The translations under genes were made by a program, and so were the position numbers. A stretch of 49,876 nt of DNA from JBEICQ01 sp046297395 (lineage in GTDB: Bacteria > Bacteroidota > Bacteroidia > UBA4408): contig JBKCNM010000054.1 in NCBI GenBank assembly GCA_046297395.1, positions 1-49,876 on the forward strand, in the 5' to 3' direction. Shown here in pieces: positions 42,345-49,876 of the stretch (position 1 is the stretch's first letter; each line of letters begins with the position of its first letter). Under the pieces are notes generated by a model that worked only from the letters and a program-made list of their open reading frames with translations, made no database searches and was not told where the DNA came from.

Positions 42345-43018
42345 TGGATCAAGACATCCTGGTGAAAGCAGAAAACCTGCAGGTTTACCAGAACCACAGC
42401 CTGGTTCTCAGCCAGGTGAATTTTACTGTTTCAAGAGGTGAGTTTGTTTACCTGGTGGGCAAGACTGGAGCCGGAAAAAGCAGCTTGCTCAAACTGATGT
42501 ATGCAGCAGTACCTATGCAAAAAGGCAATACCGGAAAACTATGGGTTGCCGGTTACGACCTCGCCACCATCAAACCTGATGAGGTGCCTTTTTTGCGCAG
42601 AAAACTAGGAATCGTTTTTCAGGATTTTCAATTGCTTTATGACCGCTCTGTTTTGGAAAATCTTCTATTTGTCCTGCATGCAACCGGCTGGAAAAGCAAG
42701 CCTGACATGGAAAAAAGAGTGATGGAAGTGCTTGCTCAGGTGGACCTGGTTTCCAAAGCAGGTAAAATGCCTCACCAACTCTCGGGCGGTGAACAACAAT
42801 CCTTGTGTATTGCCCGCGCCCTGCTCAACGATGCAGATATAATTCTTGCTGATGAGCCCACAGGCAATCTTGATCCTGAGAGCTCCCTCGCCATCGTTAG
42901 ACTTCTGCGCAGTATAAGTGCCCGCGGAAAAGCTGTGATCATGGCCTCTCACGACTACGGTGTAATGAACAACATGCCCGGTAGGGCACTCACCTGTGAA
43001 GGGGGAAAAGTGGTGTGA
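42344..43018 (+). CDS. ftsE: FtsE-like ABC transporter ATPase
   Basis: The 224-residue ATPase has Walker A VGKTGAGKSSLLKLMY (38-53), the Q-loop VFQDFQLLYDRSVLENL near 87-103, the signature LSGGEQQSLCIARAL near 146-160 and Walker B ADIILADEPTGNLDPESS near 163-180, with a switch His in ASHDYG. Length and the RRKLGIVFQDFQLL pattern match FtsE, the cell-division ATPase that works with FtsX to activate peptidoglycan hydrolases. However no FtsX gene follows; the next gene is on the opposite strand. MacB/LolD-type ATPases are the main alternative. Confidence 0.82.
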   Translation: MDQDILVKAENLQVYQNHSLVLSQVNFTVSRGEFVYLVGKTGAGKSSLLKLMYAAVPMQKGNTGKLWVAGYDLATIKPDEVPFLRRKLGIVFQDFQLLYDRSVLENLLFVLHATGWKSKPDMEKRVMEVLAQVDLVSKAGKMPHQLSGGEQQSLCIARALLNDADIILADEPTGNLDPESSLAIVRLLRSISARGKAVIMASHDYGVMNNMPGRALTCEGGKVV

Positions 43019-43019
43019 A

Positions 43020-43088
43020 TTGTTTTGTAAAACAAGCATGCATCATTTCTAACGCAGAAAAGGAATCATCTTGCAAATGATTATGCAT
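43020..43088. terminator. Convergent-gene intergenic inverted repeats, possible bidirectional terminator
   Basis: Between two converging genes, TTGTTTT (43020-43026) and AAAACAA (43029-43035) form a short palindrome with a 2-base spacer. ATGCATCATT (43038-43047) pairs imperfectly with AATGATTATGCAT (43076-43088), leaving a 2-base bulge. T-rich stretches flank both sides. The placement suits transcription termination from both directions; the stems are AT-rich and weak. Confidence 0.3.
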
Positions 43089-43108
43089 TTGGTCTAATCG
43101 TGAAATTT

Positions 43109-44314
43109 TTATTTCAAGGCACCTTTTCTTTCTTTCTCCAAAATAATATCATCAGAGTGGCTGCCGAAAAACTTTTCCATAAAAGTATTTTTTATGAGAT
43201 ACCGATGGCTCAAGTAACAAATGCCGAAGGTGGAAAATACGGTAACAACAAATTTTACAAATACAGGTAAATCAAGATCGGACATGACTCCGGGAATCAA
43301 TACAACCACCGGCAAATGTAAGATGTATACCCAATTGGATGCAGCCATGAGTGTAGCACCGCGCAAGGACAATGAATGTGTACAGGTGAGAAACAGGGCC
43401 ATGAATCCCCAAATAAAAAGTGTGGTGTAAAGGGCAGAAAATCCCTGACGGGCAAGCAGCACCCATGCTTCATCCGGCCAGGGAATAAGCTTGTCCGAAA
43501 GGAAAAGGAACATGGCGGCAAACAACTGAGCCATAGGATACTGCTTTAGATACATCAAACTGTGTGTTTTTTGCAGCCATCTTCCGGTAAGAAAAAAAAG
43601 AAAATAACACGATAAAATAGCCGGGTGGATGCTCCAGCGATTATTGGTCATGATAAAGGGTTTGCCCATCCAACAAAGACATAAAAATAAGGTGCCTGCA
43701 AGCACAAGTAATCGTAAACCGAAGCTCCGAAAAATGTAAACCGATACATGAGCGAGCAATCCTGTGATGTGTTTTTTGTTTTTAAAGCTTAATTCAAATA
43801 TCCATACGAGCACATAACAGAGCAAGAGGAAATACAGATACCATAGATGGGCAATTTTGGATGAAAAAAAATCGTAATGGCGCAGGATATCGACGGCTGA
43901 AAAATCGCTTAAGGATTCATGGTGCAGGACAGCATTTGAATAATGAAAAGCAAGGGCATCCAGTGGCAGCACCAAAAATAAACCAAAAGCAAAGGGACTG
44001 ACAATGGTGACAAACAGATTCATCACCATGGCTTTTTGTCCTTTTGCCTGATTGAACATAGAACCAAGGTATGCACTCACAACAAAAAACAAGGGCATCC
44101 TGAAACAGTGAATCAAACTCACCAACCAGTCGAAAAAAGGATGTGTAGCATGGTCCTTTAAAGTCCATGCCGGGGTATAATCAATGACACCATAGGTGAC
44201 CGATGCATGAATGAGAATGCCCAGGTAGAGCATGTATGCGCGTATGGCATGCATCCCAACCATTTCCTCTTGCATGGTTTGTGGGCTCCTTCCTGCAGGC
44301 GCTGAATGAATCAT
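43109..44314 (-). CDS. Acyltransferase-3 family membrane protein (OafA/OpgC-like)
   Basis: The 401-residue integral membrane protein has about ten hydrophobic helices. The N-terminal GMHAIRAYMLYLGILIHASVTYG (residues 20-42) is the typical acyltransferase-3 start, with the conserved His at the end of helix 1. SLIHCFRMPLFFVVSAYLG near 66-84 matches the family's second signature (FR-x-P-FF...G). It resembles the glucan-biosynthesis C subgroup. It probably acylates a membrane or surface glycan with acyl-CoA-derived groups. Its target is not visible, and the adjacent genes are unrelated. The start may be a later ATG at 44275; the first 13 residues look non-essential. The 445-base gap after it (to 44760) contains no convincing gene. 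Confidence 0.82.
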   Translation of the reverse strand: MIHSAPAGRSPQTMQEEMVGMHAIRAYMLYLGILIHASVTYGVIDYTPAWTLKDHATHPFFDWLVSLIHCFRMPLFFVVSAYLGSMFNQAKGQKAMVMNLFVTIVSPFAFGLFLVLPLDALAFHYSNAVLHHESLSDFSAVDILRHYDFFSSKIAHLWYLYFLLLCYVLVWIFELSFKNKKHITGLLAHVSVYIFRSFGLRLLVLAGTLFLCLCWMGKPFIMTNNRWSIHPAILSCYFLFFLTGRWLQKTHSLMYLKQYPMAQLFAAMFLFLSDKLIPWPDEAWVLLARQGFSALYTTLFIWGFMALFLTCTHSLSLRGATLMAASNWVYILHLPVVVLIPGVMSDLDLPVFVKFVVTVFSTFGICYLSHRYLIKNTFMEKFFGSHSDDIILEKERKGALK

Positions 44315-44735
44315 GTTATCGTAAATGAATTCCGCTGAAAACTACTCATATTTCTATAGACTTTTATGATTCAAGCAACGAAGGCGTTTAGGCAAAAAGT
44401 ATCTTTTTTAATGCACGCTTTTCCGGCCAGGGAATTGGACATGCTGTTATTGTTGTCTTCCGCATGGCAAGTTTCTTATCATCCATTGCAAACCCAAATC
44501 AAAACAGAAACATGTCCCGGGCAAGCCAAGCAAAAGGGCCGGCAAACATACCTCCAAAGGAACCTACTCCGGTTAAAGAAAAACAGGATGTGCCCCTTAT
44601 ACATGCGTTCCCCACGAAGAGTCAGATAAACCCCAAAATCTCACGGATTTCCTGCAAGCTGATACAGGTTTCGGAAGTGCCGGAAAAACAGGCCCTATTT
44701 TTTTGGCCGGGCAACCAAAATACGGGCAGTTTCCT

Positions 44736-44743
44736 TACATTTG
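44736..44743 (+). promoter_or_regulatory. TAnnTTTG box upstream of nuoA
   Basis: TACATTTG matches the Bacteroidota -7 consensus exactly, 16 bases before the nuoA ATG. It would give a short leader. A TTTG lies at 44702-44705, but the spacing (30) is too long for a standard -33. This box also argues against starting nuoA at the in-frame ATG 44703. Confidence 0.4.
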
Positions 44744-44759
44744 CCTTTCATCATTCGAT

Positions 44760-45134
44760 ATGACAATTGCATCAACAGGATTATTCAGTTATCTGCCCAT
44801 CGTGCTCATGATGCTCGTGGCACTGGGATTTGTTGTTACCACCATGGTGGTCACTCACTTATTGGGTCCAAAACGCAATTCAAAAATCAAGCTCGAATCT
44901 TTCGAGTGCGGCATAGAATCGAAAGGCAATGCCCGTATTCCCTTTTCCATCAAATATTTTCTGGTAGCCATCCTTTTTGTCCTCTTTGATGTAGAGGTAA
45001 TCTTTATGTACCCCTGGGCCGTGAACTTTAAAAGCCTTGGTTGGTTAGGTTTTGTAGAAATGCTTCTCTTTATGGGCTTTCTTTTGGTGGGTTTCTTTTA
45101 CATCATCAAAAGAGGTGCCCTCAAATGGGAATAA
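44760..45134 (+). CDS. nuoA: NADH-quinone oxidoreductase subunit A
   Basis: The 124-residue subunit of respiratory complex I has three membrane helices (about 10-32, 64-84, 92-113). Family patterns are visible: GPKRNSKIKLESFECGIESKGNAR with the conserved Glu-Cys-Gly (loop 1, near the quinone site), FSIKYFLVAILFVLFDVEVIFMYPW (helix 2, FDVE motif) and the final YIIKRGALKWE. ATG 44703 is in frame but would add a soluble 19-residue extension. nuoB begins 13 bases after its stop. Confidence 0.95.
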   Translation: MTIASTGLFSYLPIVLMMLVALGFVVTTMVVTHLLGPKRNSKIKLESFECGIESKGNARIPFSIKYFLVAILFVLFDVEVIFMYPWAVNFKSLGWLGFVEMLLFMGFLLVGFFYIIKRGALKWE

Positions 45135-45147
45135 AAAAAAGATTTGT

Positions 45148-45696
45148 ATGAACAACAAAATTCAATTGGCCAAAGCACCCGACGGAGTAGAAGGTGCCGG
45201 ATTTTTCGCCACCCGCCTGGACGATGTGATAGGCCTTGCCCGGAAAAATTCTGTATGGCCACTTCCATTTGCCACCAGTTGCTGTGGCATTGAGTTTATG
45301 GCCACCATGGGCGCCAACTACGATTTGGCCCGCTATGGTTCTGAGCGCATGAGCTTTTCTCCCCGACAGGCTGATTTGCTCATGGTGATGGGAACCATTG
45401 CCAAGAAAATGGCACCTGTTGTGAGGCAGGTATATGAACAAATGGCCGAACCCAAATGGGTGCTCTCTATGGGTGCCTGCGCTTCCAGTGGTGGTATTTT
45501 TGATACCTACAGCGTACTGCAGGGAATAGACCGCATCATCCCGGTGGATGTGTATGTGCCCGGATGTCCGCCCCGTCCCGAACAAGTGATTGATGGCATC
45601 CTCAAAATTCATGAGCTGGTTGCCAACGAATCCTCCCGCCGCCGGTATTCCGAAGACTACAAAAACTTAATGGCCTCTTACGGCTTCGAAAGATGA
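45148..45696 (+). CDS. nuoB: NADH-quinone oxidoreductase subunit B (N2 cluster subunit)
   Basis: The 182-residue peripheral-arm subunit holds the terminal 4Fe-4S cluster N2 that reduces quinone. The cluster ligands are visible: tandem Cys45-Cys46 in ATSCCGIEF, Cys111 in MGACASSGG and Cys140 in YVPGCPPRP. YDLARYGSERMSFSPRQADLLMV precedes them, as in all NuoB proteins. ATG 45148 is chosen; the in-frame ATG 45115 lies inside nuoA and adds unlikely residues. It is followed by nuoC after ten bases. Confidence 0.97.
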   Translation: MNNKIQLAKAPDGVEGAGFFATRLDDVIGLARKNSVWPLPFATSCCGIEFMATMGANYDLARYGSERMSFSPRQADLLMVMGTIAKKMAPVVRQVYEQMAEPKWVLSMGACASSGGIFDTYSVLQGIDRIIPVDVYVPGCPPRPEQVIDGILKIHELVANESSRRRYSEDYKNLMASYGFER

Positions 45697-45706
45697 TAAA
45701 AAAGGC

Positions 45707-46216
45707 ATGAGCAACCAGGCACAGGCAAACGAAAAACTTCCGGCAATGCTGGTATCTGCCTTCGGGACAGATATTACAGAAGCCTCTATCAGTCATGGAA
45801 TTCCTGTATTTACAGTGCATCGCAACGCTTACCGCAAGGTGGTCGAGTTCCTCTACAACCTCGAAGAAATGCCCTTCAGGTTTCTCACAGACATTACCGG
45901 CATACACCTCCCCGACAACAAGGAAGATCTGGGTGTCATCTGTCACCTGCATTGCCTCACTTCCAATGTAAGGGTACGCATCAAATCCTTTGTTACCACC
46001 TCCGATTCTCACCTTGATAGCCTTACGCCCATCTTTCCGGGTGCCAACTGGATGGAGAGGGAAACATTCGATTTCTATGGCATTCACTTCAAAGGACATC
46101 CCAACCTCACGCGCATCCTGAACATGGACGACATGCTCATCCATCCCCTGCGCAAGGAATATCCGCTGGAAGACCAAAGCCGGAAAGACAAAAACGACGC
46201 CATGTTCGGCAGATAA
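45707..46216 (+). CDS. nuoC: NADH-quinone oxidoreductase subunit C
   Basis: The 169-residue subunit of the complex I connecting module matches the 30-kDa family. RFLTDITGIHLPD (near 63-75), FPGANWMERETFDFYGIHFKGHPNLTRILNMDDM (near 107-140) and HPLRKEYPLEDQ (near 145-156) are the family signature. It is separate from nuoD, not fused as in E. coli NuoCD. It lies in the order A-B-C-D with eight bases to nuoD. Confidence 0.95.
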   Translation: MSNQAQANEKLPAMLVSAFGTDITEASISHGIPVFTVHRNAYRKVVEFLYNLEEMPFRFLTDITGIHLPDNKEDLGVICHLHCLTSNVRVRIKSFVTTSDSHLDSLTPIFPGANWMERETFDFYGIHFKGHPNLTRILNMDDMLIHPLRKEYPLEDQSRKDKNDAMFGR

Positions 46217-46224
46217 AAAACAAC

Positions 46225-47442
46225 ATGTCAACCATACAGAAAATTGACAGCGATCTTGTAAACATCCCCAAAGAGGATGCCTTTACCACGCTCAACCTGG
46301 GGCCTACGCACCCCGCCACACATGGAATTTTTCAGAATGTGCTCACCATGGATGGGGAAATCATCCGTGATGCTGTGCCCACTGTGGGCTATATCCACAG
46401 GGCTTTTGAAAAACTGGCCGAGCGCAGACCCTACAACCAGATTACCCCCATTACCGACAGGCTCAACTATTGTTCCTCTCCCATCAACAACATGGGATGG
46501 CACATGACGGTTGAAAAACTGATTGGCGCCACCCTGCCCAAACGCGTGGAATACATGCGTGTAATCATCATGGAGCTGGCCCGTCTTGCCGACCACATCG
46601 TGTGCAACTCAGTGGTTGGTGTGGATACAGGAGCCCTCACAGGATTTACTTACCTGTTTCAGCACCGCGAAAAAATCTATGAGATTTACGAAGAAATTTG
46701 TGGTGCTCGTCTCACCACCAACATCGGACGCATCGGAGGTTTCGAAAGAGAATGGCCTCAGCGTGCATGGGAAAAACTAGAACAGTTTCTACGCGATTTT
46801 CCGCCGGCTCTTAAAGAGTTTGAAAAACTGCTGGTGCGCAACCGCATCTTTATGGATCGCACCATCAAATGCGGCCCTATCTCAGCAGAAAAAGCCCTGT
46901 CATACAGTTTTACCGGTCCAAACCTAAGGGCTGCCGGTGTAGATTATGATGTAAGGGTGTTTGCACCTTATTCCTCTTATGAAGATTTTGATTTCATCAT
47001 ACCCGTAGGTACCCAGGGAGATACATACGACAGGTTCATGGTGCGTCAGGAAGAAATGTGGCAGAGTATTTCAATCATTCGTCAGGCCATCCAAAAGAGG
47101 CCTTCCGAAGGAGGGTTTCATGCCGACATTCCGGATTTTTATCTACCACCCAAAGAGGAAGTATACAACAATATGGAAGCGCTCATTTATCACTTCAAGA
47201 TTGTAATGGGTGAGACGGAAGTGCCGGTAGGTGAAGTTTATCATTGTGTGGAAGGTGCCAACGGAGAACTTGGATTCTATCTGGTAAGTGACGGAGGCCG
47301 CACCCCTTTCCGATTGCATTTCCGCCGTCCCTGCTTCATCTATTACCAGGCTTATCCCGAGATGATCAAGGGAGGTTTGCTCTCAGACGCCATCCTCACC
47401 ATGAGCAGCATGAACATTATTGCCGGAGAGCTCGATGCATAG
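46225..47442 (+). CDS. nuoD: NADH-quinone oxidoreductase subunit D
   Basis: The 405-residue 49-kDa subunit forms the quinone cavity with NuoB. Visible are LNLGPTHPATHGIF near 24-37 (quinone-site His), VGYIHRAFEKLAERRPYNQ near 55-73, LARLADHIVCNSVVGVDTGA near 115-134, and VYHCVEGANGELGFYLVSDGG near 335-355. The end MNIIAGELDA is normal, so the gene is complete. It is the last nuo gene here: nuoE and the membrane subunits do not follow. Base composition is clearly higher in GC than the polysaccharide locus. Confidence 0.96.
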   Translation: MSTIQKIDSDLVNIPKEDAFTTLNLGPTHPATHGIFQNVLTMDGEIIRDAVPTVGYIHRAFEKLAERRPYNQITPITDRLNYCSSPINNMGWHMTVEKLIGATLPKRVEYMRVIIMELARLADHIVCNSVVGVDTGALTGFTYLFQHREKIYEIYEEICGARLTTNIGRIGGFEREWPQRAWEKLEQFLRDFPPALKEFEKLLVRNRIFMDRTIKCGPISAEKALSYSFTGPNLRAAGVDYDVRVFAPYSSYEDFDFIIPVGTQGDTYDRFMVRQEEMWQSISIIRQAIQKRPSEGGFHADIPDFYLPPKEEVYNNMEALIYHFKIVMGETEVPVGEVYHCVEGANGELGFYLVSDGGRTPFRLHFRRPCFIYYQAYPEMIKGGLLSDAILTMSSMNIIAGELDA

Positions 47443-47455
47443 CCCAAACAGATAT

Positions 47456-47487
47456 TTTGTTTAAACAAAGGATAATTGCTAACATTG
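47456..47487 (+). promoter_or_regulatory. Candidate promoter for the 47522 gene
   Basis: TTTG at 47456-47459 and TAACATTG at 47480-47487 (one mismatch to TAnnTTTG) are spaced by 20 bases, the expected -33/-7 distance in Bacteroidota. Transcription would start near 47494, 28 bases before the ATG. It explains why the downstream genes need not belong to the nuo operon. Confidence 0.4.
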
Positions 47488-47521
47488 CATCAATGCTTTC
47501 AAACCCCTTAGCCGTTTATTT

Positions 47522-48331
47522 ATGAAGCACCTTGCATTGCTCATTACCTGCATACTTGTCTCCACATCCTATTTCTCACATGCAGGTACCATCACCTTGG
47601 AGGGTTCCTATCAGGGAAAAAATATTTATGTGCAAAACCCATTTGTACAAGGTGGCGTTGGCTTTTGTGTGTATGAAGTCCTGGTAAACGGCAAACCTAC
47701 CACCGATGAAGTAAATTCAAGCTCCTTTGAAATTGACCTCTCCGCACTCAAACTGTCAGTGGGAGAAAAAGTGGTGATTAAAATTAACTCCAAGGATGAT
47801 TGCAAACCCAAGGTGGTGAATCCGGAAGATTTAAAAGTGCGCAGTACTTTCGAGATTGTTCCCCAATCTGCCAAGGTGAACAACAAGGATGGGATTTTTC
47901 AGTGGACGACCAAAGGTGAAAACGGTAAACTTCCGTTTGTTGTGGAGCAGTATCGTTGGAACAAATGGGTGAAAGTGGCAGAAGTGCCCGGAAAAGGAAA
48001 GCCGGAACCCACTTATTATTCCATTCCCTATGTTCCGCACTCCGGTGAAAATAAAATTCGTGTGAAGCAAATTGATGCCATCGCGCCCAGGATATCCGAG
48101 CCGGCAAAATACCGTTCCATGACACCTGAGGTGAAGATTGAAAACAAAGACATCAACAAAGTAGATTCCGAGATTTCATTCAGCGACCAAACCGATTACG
48201 AAATATATGATGCTTTTGGTAATGTAATGACCAAGGGACGCGGCGCCAGTGTAGATGTAAGCAACCTTAAAAAAGGGATGTATTACATCAATTACGACAG
48301 CAAGACCGGCGAAAAGTTCAGCAAGAAATAA
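47522..48331 (+). CDS. Secreted protein with type IX-like C-terminal domain, unknown function
   Basis: The 269-residue protein has a signal peptide (1-21, ending YFSHAG). The first half is beta-rich (TITLEGSYQGKNIYVQNPF), and about 100-195 look like an Ig-like domain. The last 45 residues (YEIYDAFGNVMTKGRGASVDVSNLKKGMYYINY..) follow the pattern of type IX secretion C-terminal sorting domains (D-x-x-G-K-like turn, LxxGMYYI), ending in basic Lys-Lys. The match is good but shorter than some. The protein is probably exported to the surface. The epimerase gene begins ten bases after its stop. Function is unknown. Confidence 0.65.
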   Translation: MKHLALLITCILVSTSYFSHAGTITLEGSYQGKNIYVQNPFVQGGVGFCVYEVLVNGKPTTDEVNSSSFEIDLSALKLSVGEKVVIKINSKDDCKPKVVNPEDLKVRSTFEIVPQSAKVNNKDGIFQWTTKGENGKLPFVVEQYRWNKWVKVAEVPGKGKPEPTYYSIPYVPHSGENKIRVKQIDAIAPRISEPAKYRSMTPEVKIENKDINKVDSEISFSDQTDYEIYDAFGNVMTKGRGASVDVSNLKKGMYYINYDSKTGEKFSKK

Positions 48332-48341
48332 ATCCCCTGCA

Positions 48342-48749
48342 ATGACCGGAAAAATTGAACACCTGGGCATTGCAGTAAAAGACCTGGGCAAGGCAGAAGA
48401 GATGTACACCCGCCTCTTGGGCGTGCCCCCTTACAAAAAAGAAACGGTTGCATCCGAAAAGGTAAACACCTTGTTTTTCATGACCGGCAACAACAAGATT
48501 GAGTTGCTCGAAGCCGTGGATGAAACATCCGTCATTTATAAATTTATAGAGAAAAGGGGAGAAGGATTGCATCATGTGGCGTTTGATGTGGAAGATATTT
48601 ATGCCGAAATGCAGAGATTAAAAGAACAAGGATTTACCCTGCTGAACGAACAACCCAAAAAAGGAGCCGACAACAAATTGATATGCTTTGTGCATCCCGC
48701 CCAAACCCATGGAGTGCTTATTGAATTGTGTCAGGAAATTTCGTCCTAA
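48342..48749 (+). CDS. mce: Methylmalonyl-CoA epimerase
   Basis: The 135-residue VOC-fold enzyme interconverts (R)- and (S)-methylmalonyl-CoA, needed for propionate and branched-chain/odd-chain metabolism. Metal ligands of the family are visible: His7 in IEHLGIAV, His77/78 in GLHHVAF, and Glu128 in GVLIELCQ. LFFMTGNNKIELLEAVDETS is also typical. The length matches bacterial epimerases (about 135). It probably shares a transcript with the secreted protein upstream, though the two look unrelated. The mutase genes are not in this window. Confidence 0.92.
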   Translation: MTGKIEHLGIAVKDLGKAEEMYTRLLGVPPYKKETVASEKVNTLFFMTGNNKIELLEAVDETSVIYKFIEKRGEGLHHVAFDVEDIYAEMQRLKEQGFTLLNEQPKKGADNKLICFVHPAQTHGVLIELCQEISS

Positions 48750-48945
48750 ATCAATCTTCATCATTCTTACTATATATGCAGCAAGTAGCTTTATCTAAAA
48801 ATTGATTGCTGCAAAATGATAAAAATCCAAACTATTTAGACAGTTAAAAAAAAATAAGTCATAAATATAAAAGCCAAGCACCAGCAGATGGATGATATAT
48901 GTGTGATTGGGGTGAGGGTGTGAAATGAAAGATAAAAACTTTTAG

Positions 48946-49876
48946 ATGAATTCATTGAGGATAAAATATAAGGCAATTACTCTTGCTGTTATAATAAGCA
49001 TGGCTAGATTCTCCTTTCTGTATGGTCAGGATACAACAATATTTGAATACTATCCTCATCCAGACAATCCCATGGAAATGATAAAAAAGGAAATCACAAT
49101 ACCACTTTTAGATTTTTACAAAAAACTAGAATCAAAAAAGACAAATCTACATCAAAGTAGAAACTTGGAATTAGAACAAATGAAAATAGATTCTTTAGCA
49201 CAAGTAAATACCAATGGTGATATATCTTACAAAAAAATAAAGGTTGATCCTTTATATGATGCCATGATGCGTGCAAAAGGAATAGCAAATGAGGCAGCCA
49301 TAAAATTTAAATCTGACAAGCAAATAGGAAAAATTAGAAAAGAGCTTGAAATAAACAACAGAGAAAAGAATATAATTGCTCTTGAAAATCATTTTAATAA
49401 AGAACAACTTAGATTAAATCGTGAGAGGCTTTTAGTTGAAAAAGAAAAGCAGGCAAATTTAGATTTGAAAATTAAAGCCGAAAAAAGAATTTCAGAACAA
49501 CAAAAACTAGAACTTAAAAGCAAGAACCGTTTATTGATTTATCTTACATCAGGTTTTTTCTTTTTTTGTTTTTTTTCGATTTTAATTATTTACTTTTTTA
49601 TTCAAATTCGTAAATCAAAAAATAAAATAGAGGATCAACGAAATTTACTTGAGTTAAAGAACACCGAAATCCTCGATTCCATTGAATATGCCAAACGCAT
49701 CCAAACAGCCATTCTTCCTCCACCCAGAATTGTAAAATCCTTTCTTAAAAATTCATTTATCCTATACCTGCCCAAAGACATTGTTGCAGGTGATTTCTAC
49801 TGGATGGAATCCATTGACGAGAGCGTTTACTTTGCCGCCTGCGACTGCACCGGCCACGGTGTACCCGGCGCCATGG
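48946..49876 (+). CDS. SpoIIE-type serine phosphatase sensor, partial (runs off the window)
   Basis: The frame is open from ATG 48946 to the last base (310 codons), so the 3' end is missing. A signal peptide (1-29) leads to a periplasmic, mostly helical and coiled-coil region (about 30-190, with many Glu, Lys and Arg). One membrane helix lies at about 196-220 (SGFFFFCFFSILIIYFF). A short cytoplasmic coiled coil follows, then the conserved SIEYAKRIQTAILPP near 245-259, DIVAGDFYWME near 277-287 and the metal-binding ACDCTGHGVPGAM near 297-309. This is the PP2C-like SpoIIE domain used to reset anti-sigma/STAS switches. Composition changes from AT-rich to GC-richer at about 49670, where the phosphatase domain begins. 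The 196-base gap before it shows no gene. Confidence 0.85.
   Translation, partial: MNSLRIKYKAITLAVIISMARFSFLYGQDTTIFEYYPHPDNPMEMIKKEITIPLLDFYKKLESKKTNLHQSRNLELEQMKIDSLAQVNTNGDISYKKIKVDPLYDAMMRAKGIANEAAIKFKSDKQIGKIRKELEINNREKNIIALENHFNKEQLRLNRERLLVEKEKQANLDLKIKAEKRISEQQKLELKSKNRLLIYLTSGFFFFCFFSILIIYFFIQIRKSKNKIEDQRNLLELKNTEILDSIEYAKRIQTAILPPPRIVKSFLKNSFILYLPKDIVAGDFYWMESIDESVYFAACDCTGHGVPGAM

Noticed and set aside
44464..44763. Open frame of about 99 codons before nuoA
   Set aside because: No recognisable motif and unusual composition. It ends within the nuoA start and overlaps the likely nuoA promoter. Treated as non-coding.
45121..46231. Long minus-strand open frames (163 and 209 codons) opposite nuoB and nuoC
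   Set aside because: They are antisense shadows of highly conserved nuo genes in a GC-richer region, rich in His and Cys with no family features.
1..49876. CRISPR array, tRNA, rRNA, transposase, integrase or phage genes
   Set aside because: Looked for and not seen: no regularly spaced repeats, no cloverleaf-like sequences noticed in the gaps, and no DDE or tyrosine-recombinase proteins among the open frames.

Overview
The window looks like a chromosomal segment of a member of the Bacteroidota, probably near Chitinophagales/Sphingobacteriales. The signs are a candidate type IX secretion C-terminal domain, a GIN-domain (DUF2807) surface protein next to an ECF sigma/anti-sigma pair, a coiled-coil SpoIIE phosphatase of the kind common in this phylum, TAnnTTTG promoter boxes in place of E. 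coli-type ones, and a Bacteroidota-style sugar transferase. No rRNA, tRNA, CRISPR array, insertion sequence or phage gene was seen.

Layout. 1-205: a GC-rich, hairpin-forming stretch with no convincing gene. 278-4056: housekeeping genes, namely a small coiled-coil protein (+) and a leftward group that reads phosphopantetheinyl transferase, MerR regulator, outer-membrane protein, pyrD and HMG-CoA lyase. 4057-4499: a non-coding control region with an inverted repeat and a promoter-like box. 4500-32660: one long rightward cell-surface polysaccharide (EPS/O-antigen/capsule) locus of about 25 genes, mostly overlapping or a few bases apart and much more AT-rich than the flanks. 32889-34895: an S9 peptidase. 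34950-39503 (minus): a four-gene unit of ECF sigma, anti-sigma, GIN-domain protein and a DUF4932-like protein. 39655-43018 (+): a lysine-forming saccharopine dehydrogenase-like enzyme, a lipoprotein, a 68-aa protein and an FtsE-like ATPase. 43109-44314 (minus): an acyltransferase-3 membrane protein. 44760-47442 (+): nuoABCD only. 47522-48749: a secreted protein and methylmalonyl-CoA epimerase. 48946 to the end: a SpoIIE-type phosphatase cut off by the window.

How the polysaccharide locus fits together. A Wza-like export lipoprotein and a Wzc-like co-polymerase/tyrosine kinase come first. Next is a nonulosonic-acid module of two fused proteins (CMP-transferase + HAD phosphatase; NeuB synthase + SAF + cupin isomerase-like domain) and two methyltransferases. 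These are followed by a KpsC/S-like protein, a Wzx flippase, a Wzy polymerase, two hexapeptide acyltransferases and three GT4 glycosyltransferases. A distinctive second half holds two asparagine-synthase-like proteins, two ATP-grasp proteins, a FemAB-like transferase, two NodB-like deacetylases, a DUF354 protein and a VanZ-like protein. The locus ends with the initiating sugar transferase. This fits a Wzx/Wzy-dependent polymer carrying an acidic nonulosonate, with acyl, methyl and probably amide-linked decorations.

The most interesting points are the compact fused nonulosonate module (9.3-10.9 kb, with 8.3 kb), the amide/peptide-bond-forming cassette (20.3-29.2 kb), the GC-rich structured element at the left edge, and the compositionally mosaic phosphatase at the right edge. 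All functional calls come from reading the sequence and recalling families; no database search was run.
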